Both the position numbers and the translations under genes were made by a program. From positions 7,582,893 to 7,646,892 of the forward strand of contig NC_014623.1 of NCBI RefSeq assembly GCF_000165485.1: DNA of 64,000 bases, written 5' to 3'. The stretch comes from Stigmatella aurantiaca DW4/3-1. Lineage in GTDB: Bacteria; Myxococcota; Myxococcia; Myxococcales; Myxococcaceae. Each line of letters begins with the position of its first letter. Within the stretch, counting starts at the first letter, position 1. The notes beneath the pieces are model-generated. The model was not told where the DNA came from. It did no database searches and worked only from the letters and a program-made list of their open reading frames with translations. Positions 53,880 to 61,450 of this stretch are shown piece by piece.

Positions 53880-54908
53880 TCACGCCCCGATGGGCGCGGG
53901 GATGCGGTGAGGCCCCCAGGCCAGCACCTCTTCCAGCGTCTCGCCCGGGGCCACCTGGGTGTCCTCGAAGAGCGCCACGCGGTGAAGCCGCGCGCCTTCC
54001 CCCACCCGCGCCCGCGCACCGACCGCCACGGCGGAGCCCACGTGCGCGCCCGCCTCCACCACGCACCCAGCCCCGAAATATGCCGGCCCCTCCACCTGGG
54101 CGGTCCCCAGGTGCGCCTCGGGATGCACCCACCCGTTGCCCGGCCCCCGGGCCAGCCCCGCGAAGGGAGAGGCGTCCCCCAGGGTCTCCACCGGCACCCG
54201 GCCCAGGAGCACGTCGCGCACCGTGGCCAGGTAGCGAGAGGGCGTGCCCAGATCAGACCAATACGCCCGCACCACCTCGCCACGCACCACCCACCCCGCC
54301 GCCATCCCCCGCACGTAGACATCGCGGTTGATGTCCTCGGGGCCTTCGGGCGCCATGACCTCGAAGATGCGCGGAGACATGACGTGGACCCCGGTGAAGT
54401 GCCACGGGCTCAGCGCGGAGCCCCCCGGGCCGTGACCGGCAATCCGGCGCACCTGCCCACCGGCATCCATCTCCACCGCCGCGTACTTCTCCTCCGGCGG
54501 CATGGGCATCAGCACCATCGTGGCCGCAGCCCCTGACTTCCGGTGCGCCGCGACCACCGGCCGCAGGTCCACCGGGAAGAGGATGTCCCCGTTGAAGACG
54601 AGGAAGTCGTCGCCGGCCAGGAAACCCTTCAGGCCCCGGATGCCGCCCCCCGTGCCCTGAATGACGGGCTCGTGCACCACGTGGAGCGGCAGCCCCACGC
54701 GCTCACACTCGGCGCGCGCGGTGGCCTCCATCACCTCGGGCAGGTGGTGCGTATTGATGCCCACCGCGGTGACGCCCGCGGCCTTCAGCACCGCCAGGTG
54801 GTAGCGCAACAGCGGCTGCCCCAGGAACGGAAGCGCGGGCTTGGGCCACCGCCCGGTGAGCGGGCGCAGGCGCGTGCCCAGCCCCGCACAGAGGATCATC
54901 GCCTTCAT
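53880..54908 (-). CDS. murU: MurU-like sugar-phosphate nucleotidyltransferase
   Basis: 342 residues. The nucleotidyltransferase motif MKAMILCAGLGTRLRPLTGRWPK shows the usual GxGTRLRPLT signature; DILFPVDL is the metal-binding region. A C-terminal hexapeptide (left-handed beta-helix) part follows, longer than in Pseudomonas MurU. Pairing with the AmgK-like kinase ten bases upstream points to the AmgK-MurU route, in which recycled N-acetylmuramic acid is phosphorylated and then activated to UDP-MurNAc. A generic mannose/glucose-1-phosphate transferase is the alternative. Confidence 0.7.
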   Translation of the reverse strand: MKAMILCAGLGTRLRPLTGRWPKPALPFLGQPLLRYHLAVLKAAGVTAVGINTHHLPEVMEATARAECERVGLPLHVVHEPVIQGTGGGIRGLKGFLAGDDFLVFNGDILFPVDLRPVVAAHRKSGAAATMVLMPMPPEEKYAAVEMDAGGQVRRIAGHGPGGSALSPWHFTGVHVMSPRIFEVMAPEGPEDINRDVYVRGMAAGWVVRGEVVRAYWSDLGTPSRYLATVRDVLLGRVPVETLGDASPFAGLARGPGNGWVHPEAHLGTAQVEGPAYFGAGCVVEAGAHVGSAVAVGARARVGEGARLHRVALFEDTQVAPGETLEEVLAWGPHRIPAPIGA

Positions 54909-54918
54909 GGAGTCCTCG

Positions 54919-55959
54919 TCAGGCGGCGAGTTCGGGAACGTACCGGGAGATGAGCTCCTGCAAGGGGCGCAGCTCCGGGCGTCGCGCGAAGGCCGCCTTC
55001 ACGTAGCGCAGCGAGGCCGGGATGGAGACCAGGAAGCCTGGGTTGCCCTTCACCCGGTTGATGAACTCGAAGCGCCCCGCGTCCTTGAGCTTGCGCTGGA
55101 TGGTGAGCAGATCGAAGAAGTCCTTGAACGGACCCGGCTCGATGCGCTCGCCCCCGGCCTCCTGGAACGCCTGGATGTAGCGGTCCAGCATCCGGTCCAC
55201 GAAGTCTCGATCCAGCTCCACGTAGCTGTCTCGCAGCAGCGCCACCAGGTCATACTGCCGAGGGCCTTGCAGGGCGTCCTGGAAGTCGATGACCACCAGC
55301 TCGCCCTCCTTCACCATGATGTTGCGGCTCTGGTAGTCCCGGTGGGTGAAGCCGCGCGGGGCCGCCGCGAGGGTCCGGGCGATCTCCCGGAAGGTCCGGT
55401 CCAGCTCGGCGCGCTCGGCGTCCGAGGGCTTCTTCCCACTCCAGGCCTCCAGGCCCCACTCGCGGAAGTGGTGAAGCTCCCAATCGTACAGGTCCTCGTC
55501 GAAGGCCCGGGTGAAGGCCAGGCACTCCGGGTCCACCTTCCGCTCGGCTTCCACCCGCAGGCGCGCCAGCAACTCCACCGCCCGCCCGTAGAGGGCCTCC
55601 TGGTGCTTGCCGCCCTCCAGGGCCGCCTCGAAGGTGAGGTCGCTCAGGTCCTCCAGCACCATCATCCCCGCGGGCTCGTCGTAGCGCAGAATGCGCGGCA
55701 CGCGGACCCCGAGCTGCTCCAGGTAGCGGTGCACGTTGATGAAGGGCAGCTCCTTCGGAGGCTCCCCCTTGGTGGCCTCCTCGCTCTTCTTCGTCGTGCC
55801 CACGGGCATCTCCATCACCACCCAGCTCTCGGGGGGCGCGCCGACGCGGTAGTAGGAGCGATTGCTCGCGTCCCCCTTCAGCTTCTTGATGGGGGCATGG
55901 GAAAAGGGACGGCCAATGGCCTGACCCACCTGGTCGCGCAGGGCGGCCTCAAGTTCCAT
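54919..55959 (-). CDS. amgK: AmgK-like anomeric cell-wall sugar kinase (APH fold)
   Basis: 346 residues with an aminoglycoside-phosphotransferase fold. ASNRSYYRV resembles the nucleotide-binding loop, THRDYQSRNIMV is the catalytic loop and IDFQDALQGPRQYDLV the metal-binding site, the same wording as in AmgK enzymes that phosphorylate MurNAc and GlcNAc at C1. ATG 55959 is chosen by family start; the frame stays open to 56055. First of the amgK-murU pair. Confidence 0.75.
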   Translation of the reverse strand: MELEAALRDQVGQAIGRPFSHAPIKKLKGDASNRSYYRVGAPPESWVVMEMPVGTTKKSEEATKGEPPKELPFINVHRYLEQLGVRVPRILRYDEPAGMMVLEDLSDLTFEAALEGGKHQEALYGRAVELLARLRVEAERKVDPECLAFTRAFDEDLYDWELHHFREWGLEAWSGKKPSDAERAELDRTFREIARTLAAAPRGFTHRDYQSRNIMVKEGELVVIDFQDALQGPRQYDLVALLRDSYVELDRDFVDRMLDRYIQAFQEAGGERIEPGPFKDFFDLLTIQRKLKDAGRFEFINRVKGNPGFLVSIPASLRYVKAAFARRPELRPLQELISRYVPELAA

Positions 55960-56247
55960 CGAAAACGTACTCCGGAGGGTTGGAAACCGCTCCACACTAT
56001 CGAAGTCCCTCCTTCCTGGGTCAAAAGAGACGATGGCGGCCCGGCGGGCAAGCATCCGGGCTGACGCTTACGCGGCGAGTCATCCCTCCCCTGGGCCGGC
56101 GCATGGGTGCGGCGGCGGACAGCTGGAAGGCCACCCGGGGCCCACGTGTTCCTTGAGGACGGACCCGCCGGTGGCTGGTATCGACCCGCTCCGGGCCGGC
56201 GGCGTATAAGGCTCGGCCTCGCAGCAGAATCCCCTCAGGAAGCCACG

Positions 56248-57615
56248 ATGGACATTCACGAGAACATCCTCTCCGCAATTGGTCACACCCCGCTGGTCAA
56301 GCTCAACAAGCTCGTCGGGCCGAACGACGCAACGGTGCTCGTCAAGTGTGAGTTCATGAACCCGGGCGCGTCCATCAAGGACCGGATGGCGCTCTACATC
56401 ATCGAGAAGGCCGAGCGGGAGGGGAAGCTCAAGCCCGGCGGCACCATCGTGGAGAACACCTCCGGCAACACGGGCATGGGCGTGGCCCTGGCCGCGGCGG
56501 TGAAGGGCTACAAGTGCATCTTCACCATGCCGGACAAGATGTCCCTGGAGAAGATCAACCGGCTCAAGGCCCTGGGCGCGCAGGTGGTGGTGACGCCGAC
56601 GAACGTGCCGGCCGAGGACCCCCGCAGCTACTACGAGACGGCCAAGCGCATCCACCGCGAGACGCCCGGCGCGTTCATGCTCAACCAGTACCACAACCCC
56701 GACAACATCGAGGCCCACTACAAGATCACCGGGCCGGAGATCTACGAGCAGACCGAGGGCAAGGTCGACTACTTCGTCTCGGGCCTGGGCACGGGCGGCA
56801 CGATGAGCGGGGCGGGCAAGTACCTCAAGGAGAAGGTGCCCGGCCTGAAGAACGTGGGCGTGGACCCGGTGGGCTCGGTGTACGAGGGCTACTTCAAGAC
56901 GGGCAAGCTCTCCACGCCTCACGTCTACAAGGTGGAGGGTATCGGCGAGGACATGCTGTGCGGCGCCATGGACTTCAAGGTGGTGGACGACGTGCGGCAG
57001 GTGGATGACAAGCAGTGCTTCGTCGCGGCGCGGCGGCTGGCGCGCGAGGAAGGCATCTTCGCCGGCGGTTCGGCGGGCGCGGCGGTGCACGTCGCGGTGC
57101 AGCTCGCCAAGGAAGTGGGCAAGGGCAAGACGATCGTCGTCGTGCTGCCGGACTCCGGCATGGTCTACATCAGCAAGTTCCACTCGGACGAGTGGATGCG
57201 CGACAACGGCTTCCTCGAGGAGAAGGGTGCGGGCACGGTGCGCGACATCCTCGGGGACAAGCGGGGCGAGGTGCGCACCGCGCGCAAGGGCGACCGGGTG
57301 GACCTGGTGGTCGAGCAGATGCGCCAGCACGGCATCAGCCAGATGCCCGTCCTCACCCCCGAGGGCCAGGCCGTGGGGATGATCCACGAGTACGACCTGC
57401 TCAACTCCCTGGTGGCGAACAAGGCCCGGTTCAGCGACAGCATCGACGCCATCGTGGCGCCGCTGCAGGGCGTGGTCTCCCCGGACACGAGTCTCAACCG
57501 GCTGCGCGAGATCTTCGCGCAGGACAATGTGGCGGTGGTGAAGGAGGGCGAGAAGATCATCGGCATCCTCACGAAGATCGATCTCATCGACCACCTGCAC
57601 CGCAACGCGGCCTGA
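56248..57615 (+). CDS. cbs: Cystathionine beta-synthase
   Basis: 455 residues. The PLP lysine is in PGASIKDRMALYIIEKAE, the phosphate-binding loop is ENTSGNTGMG and the second loop GLGTGGTMSG. Two C-terminal CBS domains (about 340-455) follow, as in full-length CBS and unlike plain cysteine synthase. It condenses serine and homocysteine. ATG 56248 with CAGGAAGC ahead; the frame is open upstream to 56107 without likeness. Divergent from amgK across 288 bases in which I see no gene. Confidence 0.92.
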   Translation: MDIHENILSAIGHTPLVKLNKLVGPNDATVLVKCEFMNPGASIKDRMALYIIEKAEREGKLKPGGTIVENTSGNTGMGVALAAAVKGYKCIFTMPDKMSLEKINRLKALGAQVVVTPTNVPAEDPRSYYETAKRIHRETPGAFMLNQYHNPDNIEAHYKITGPEIYEQTEGKVDYFVSGLGTGGTMSGAGKYLKEKVPGLKNVGVDPVGSVYEGYFKTGKLSTPHVYKVEGIGEDMLCGAMDFKVVDDVRQVDDKQCFVAARRLAREEGIFAGGSAGAAVHVAVQLAKEVGKGKTIVVVLPDSGMVYISKFHSDEWMRDNGFLEEKGAGTVRDILGDKRGEVRTARKGDRVDLVVEQMRQHGISQMPVLTPEGQAVGMIHEYDLLNSLVANKARFSDSIDAIVAPLQGVVSPDTSLNRLREIFAQDNVAVVKEGEKIIGILTKIDLIDHLHRNAA

Positions 57616-57687
57616 GCCAGCGCCTCCAAAGCGCTGAGCCTCCATGCCTCGGGGGCGTTGTTCCAGCATACCTCTGAGGTAGGGTAC

Positions 57688-57715
57688 GGTGGAGGGGGGG
57701 CAAACCCCCTTCACC
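57688..57715 (+). promoter_or_regulatory. Hairpin just ahead of the kinase ribosome binding site
   Basis: GGTGGAGGGGG (57688-57698) can pair with CCCCCTTCACC (57705-57715), ten of eleven positions, with a 6-base loop. It directly abuts GAGAGG (57716-57721), the likely ribosome binding site of the kinase. It could end cbs transcripts or hinder translation of the kinase. Confidence 0.4.
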
Positions 57716-57727
57716 GAGAGGATGCCC

Positions 57728-59164
57728 ATGGAGAAAGCCGAGTGGGAGCTGAACCCCGCCTCGCTCCCGGCCGGAACACGCGTAGGACCTTGGCAAGTCA
57801 TCGACTGTGGCGGCCAAGGCGCCTACGGCACCGTCTACCGCACGGTGAGGGCGGGCAGCGGCCCGGGTCAGCCCGTGGCCCTCAAGCTGGCCCACTATCC
57901 CGAAGACGGCCGCTTCGCACGTGAAGCGGCATTGCTCTCACGCATTCACCACCCCAACGTGCCCAGCCTGCTGAACGCGGGCCATTGGCACCACCCTTCC
58001 GGCGCGGCCTACCCCTATCTCGTCATGGACTGGGTGGGCGGGCTCTCGCTGTACACCTGGGCCCGGACGCACCTGCCCTCCTCCCGCCAGGTACTCAGGG
58101 TTTTGGCCCAGGTGGCACGGGCGCTGGAGGACACCCATGCGGTGGGAGGCGTGCATCGCGACGTCAAAGGCGGCAACGTGCGGATTCGCTCGGCCGATGG
58201 CCGGGCCCTCCTCCTGGACTTCGGCTCTGGGAACCACACGGGCGCGGAGCCACTGACGTGGGAGGCCCTTCCTCCTGGAACCCGTCCCTACCGCAGCCCC
58301 GAGGCATGGGCTTTCGCTCGGCACCATGCCCAACATCCCACCGCCCGCTATGTGGCTCAGCCCTCGGATGATGTGTTTTCCCTCGGCGTGAGCGCTTACC
58401 GTTTGGTCACGGGGCAATACCCGCCGTCTGCCATTCCAGGGGATCAAGGTGCAAGCGTCTGGGAACCCGCGGGAGCGGGCCCACCTCCTCCCCTCACCCT
58501 CAACCCCCGGGTGGAATCACAGCTCAACGCCCTCATTCTTCGCATGCTCTCGGTGAATCCTCTGTCGCGCGGCGGCGCAGGCGAGTTGGCGGCGCTGCTG
58601 GAAAGAGCGGCGGAGTCGACAGGCTCCGGAGCGGATGAACCGCTGCTCATCAGCGAGGCACCGCAGCGCCCGGTCCTCGTTTCTGGCGAGACACCCGCTC
58701 GCCACCATTCCGCACGCCAGAGCATCCGGAAGAAAGCACTCCTCGGGAAGTGGCTCTGCTGGCTTGCATCGCCTGCCCTTGGATTGTTCCTGGCCATACA
58801 AGGCAATCCAGAAACTCCCCGTGCCACGAATGAGACGCCCATGCTGGCACAAGCCAAGGCACTTGACGCAGGGCTTGAAGATGGAGGCACGGCGGCACTC
58901 GCCCCCACGGCATTGGCGGATGCACCTGCCATGGGAACCATGCCATCCCCTGCCCAGCGGGGACTTGGCTTGGACATGCCCAAAACACCTTTTCCAGGTC
59001 AGCAGCGCCCCCCGTGCACAGCGAGCTACGAAGCCGAAATTCGAGGTGGGTGCTGGACTCAACTGGCCCAAATGGCCCCCTGTAAAGACTCCTACGAATG
59101 GAAGGGACGCTGCTATATCCCGAGCACCCCGGCCCCCCGCGAGCCTACCTCGGACAAACCCTAA
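57728..59164 (+). CDS. Ser/Thr protein kinase with membrane helix and Cys-containing C-terminal domain
   Basis: 478 residues. Kinase domain (about 15-290) with GGQGAYGTVYR, Lys in VALKLAHYP, VHRDVKGGN and LLDFGSGN. After a Ser/Ala-rich linker and a membrane helix (about 342-358) the last 45 residues hold four Cys in PPCTASYEAEIRGGCW and CKDSYEWKGRCYIP. This short end domain recurs in myxobacterial kinases of this type as far as I recall, and probably forms two disulphides outside the membrane. ATG 57728 is chosen because GAGAGG is six bases ahead of it; ATG 57722 is too close. Confidence 0.88.
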   Translation: MEKAEWELNPASLPAGTRVGPWQVIDCGGQGAYGTVYRTVRAGSGPGQPVALKLAHYPEDGRFAREAALLSRIHHPNVPSLLNAGHWHHPSGAAYPYLVMDWVGGLSLYTWARTHLPSSRQVLRVLAQVARALEDTHAVGGVHRDVKGGNVRIRSADGRALLLDFGSGNHTGAEPLTWEALPPGTRPYRSPEAWAFARHHAQHPTARYVAQPSDDVFSLGVSAYRLVTGQYPPSAIPGDQGASVWEPAGAGPPPPLTLNPRVESQLNALILRMLSVNPLSRGGAGELAALLERAAESTGSGADEPLLISEAPQRPVLVSGETPARHHSARQSIRKKALLGKWLCWLASPALGLFLAIQGNPETPRATNETPMLAQAKALDAGLEDGGTAALAPTALADAPAMGTMPSPAQRGLGLDMPKTPFPGQQRPPCTASYEAEIRGGCWTQLAQMAPCKDSYEWKGRCYIPSTPAPREPTSDKP

Positions 59165-59258
59165 CATTTTACACCCGTTCGAGGGGACCCCTGTCGGGCG
59201 CGCTCTGGACGCACGGGTAGGGTTGTAGGACCGGTTGGTTCGAGGTGTCGCCCCTCGG

Positions 59259-60821
59259 CTAAGGACGGGCGCGGCTTCCAGGGCGCGGCGGATTCGCCCG
59301 GCGGGGCGGAAGGGTAAGCCGTGCCATGAGCAGGGCGGCCAATGCATGGCCCGCGTACCAAAACAGCGTGTAGGCAGGAGGAATCAACGGCAGGGGGGTG
59401 CCAGCGAACGCTTTCACGGCGAGATAGGCGCTGAATCCCACCCCGAGCCCCGCCGCGAACCGCCGCAGCCACCGGAGGGGAGCCGAGAGAAGAGCAAAGA
59501 CCACGGGCACCGCGGCGCTCAGCGCCAGGGTCTGGGCAACAGGAAAGGAAACGAAGCGGTGCCATTCGGGCATTGGCAGGGCGAGCACGTCAAACGCGCC
59601 GCCTGCGTGGCCCGTCCACCGGAACACGAACACGCCCAAGGTCGCGACGAGGAACGGCAACAGAAACAACGGGTGGAACAAGACGTTGAACATGCCCGGA
59701 CGCGTCTGGGCGCCCATCGTCACCAGCGCGACCACCAGCAGGAGGAGCCCCAGCACGGGAGGCTTCCAATCCAGGAGGACGGGGGCCGCGACGGCCGCCG
59801 TGGGTGTGGACACAGGCGGGCGGGTGGCGACGGAGGGCGGCCCGGCGGGGGTGGGCTCCTCGTTCTTGAAAGGCTGGCCCAGCGTCTGGAGCGTCTGCGA
59901 AAGGGGGTACTGGGAGAGGTTCGCGGAGGCCTGATCCGCCAACGTGTAGGGGAGGCGGAGGGCACCGCGCACACGTCCCTGAGCATCCGTCTCCAGCGTG
60001 GCTGCCTCCAGGGAGGCGCGCAGCGTGCGGGCCTCGGGGCTCGACTCCAGCACCGTCCCCATCAACAAGGCCTTGCGCATCACCTCCAGCGCCACGCGCA
60101 TCACCTCTCCCTGGAGCCTGCCGCCAGCGCTGGCGATGCCGCGCAGGTCAACCCCCTCCTCCACCGAGTCGAGCGACACCAGCAAGGATTCTGCCCCCAG
60201 GCCCGTGTTGTCCTGAAGGGAGGCCAGCCGCGAGCCGGACAGCACGCCGCCCACCAGGCCATGCGTCCACCCGATCTCATCCAGTGCCCTCACGAGAGGA
60301 CTGCCGTCCCCAAGGCCCTGGCCCTGCCGCTTGCGCGCGAGGGCCTGCTCCAACTCTCCTCGCGGGCCGATCAGCAGGTAGCGCCCATCGAGCGCCACGT
60401 CCGCAGCCTGGGGCTTCACCGCCGCGGGCACTCCGCTCAGCTCGGTGAGCGCATAGCCTTCAGATTGGAGGTGGGCGGAGAGCCGACTCCAGTCGAAGTG
60501 CCCCCGGACGACGCCGAGCCCCAAGGCCACGGCGAGCGCATCCACGTCCTTGGGCGTGTCGATCCCCGTCTTCGCGTGAAAGTCCTTCGCCTCCTGCGCG
60601 AGCTTGTCCTGGGACTCCCGCGCGAGGCGGAAGTCCAGCTCGGTCGCCTGCACGAGCAGCAGTTCGTGGGTGTCCGGCGCGAAGTAGGCAAGCAGCGCCG
60701 GATCCTTGGGAATGAACCGTGCCCGGAGCCTCCCCAGCCCCAGGCGCTCCAGATAGCCGAAGTGATACGCGGCCCCGGCTCCAACGGCCAGCAGCACGGC
60801 GAACACCAGCAGCTTCTTCAT
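59259..60821 (-). CDS. Large membrane protein, unknown function
   Basis: 520 residues. An N-terminal hydrophobic leader or anchor is followed by a periplasmic-type region of about 320 residues with no known domain. A Pro/Ala-rich linker leads to about five membrane helices (from about residue 350 to 505) and a basic Pro/Arg tail. No motif recognised. ATG 60821. It is convergent with the kinase gene and follows the small Cys-rich gene after 85 bases. Confidence 0.65.
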   Translation of the reverse strand: MKKLLVFAVLLAVGAGAAYHFGYLERLGLGRLRARFIPKDPALLAYFAPDTHELLLVQATELDFRLARESQDKLAQEAKDFHAKTGIDTPKDVDALAVALGLGVVRGHFDWSRLSAHLQSEGYALTELSGVPAAVKPQAADVALDGRYLLIGPRGELEQALARKRQGQGLGDGSPLVRALDEIGWTHGLVGGVLSGSRLASLQDNTGLGAESLLVSLDSVEEGVDLRGIASAGGRLQGEVMRVALEVMRKALLMGTVLESSPEARTLRASLEAATLETDAQGRVRGALRLPYTLADQASANLSQYPLSQTLQTLGQPFKNEEPTPAGPPSVATRPPVSTPTAAVAAPVLLDWKPPVLGLLLLVVALVTMGAQTRPGMFNVLFHPLFLLPFLVATLGVFVFRWTGHAGGAFDVLALPMPEWHRFVSFPVAQTLALSAAVPVVFALLSAPLRWLRRFAAGLGVGFSAYLAVKAFAGTPLPLIPPAYTLFWYAGHALAALLMARLTLPPRRANPPRPGSRARP

Positions 60822-60906
60822 GGTCTACGGCTCCCTGGGCGGTGATGTTTCAGCTCCTCCCAGAGCCTACGCCAAAAGGTCGGGGCGATTGCATGCCCAA
60901 GGAGGG

Positions 60907-61290
60907 CTACAGGGTATTCTGGGAGGTGGTCTGCGAGGAGCCATTCGCGAGCGGGCCGGTGAGCGCCGCGACTTCCTGAGGGAAGCAGGCCTGGCGCGCC
61001 TCCGGCTCCCCCTCCGGCGTGCGGGCCTCTTTGCCGCCGTTGCTCCCATCACAGCTTCCGGTGCTGCCCGCGTTCTGAAAACTGGCTTCGACCGGCTTCT
61101 GGAGCGAGGTGCTGTCGCCCCACGGACATCCGCACCAATCCACCCCAAGAATCGTGCAGCACGGCGCGGGCCCGCATCCCCCACAGTGCGGCCGCTCACT
61201 GGCAGACGCGGGTCCAGCCCCCAGAGACATCAGGGCACCTGCGACAAGAGCACACGCTTTCAGCGCACTCACCGCAAACAGTTTCTTCAT
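60907..61290 (-). CDS. Small secreted Cys-rich protein
   Basis: 127 residues. A signal peptide (MKKLFAVSALKACALVAGAL) is followed by a Cys cluster HCGGCGPAPCCTILG and VDWCGCPWGD, then a polar Ser/Gly/Gln-rich tail with two more Cys. The ATG at 61290 has AGGAGGAACGCC directly ahead. It could bind metal or be disulphide-rich; no family recognised. Confidence 0.7.
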   Translation of the reverse strand: MKKLFAVSALKACALVAGALMSLGAGPASASERPHCGGCGPAPCCTILGVDWCGCPWGDSTSLQKPVEASFQNAGSTGSCDGSNGGKEARTPEGEPEARQACFPQEVAALTGPLANGSSQTTSQNTL

Positions 61291-61450
61291 GGCGTTCCTC
61301 CTGGGTAGGAACATCCAGGATGCCATGGCTGACAGACATTTATCAAGAATGCATTTTTTTGCTCTTGAGGGAAACGCACAGAAACCACACCGTTTCCACC
61401 TTGCACGTTGAAAGATATGCCATGCTGGGCCTCAGTCTCGGGGAGCACAC

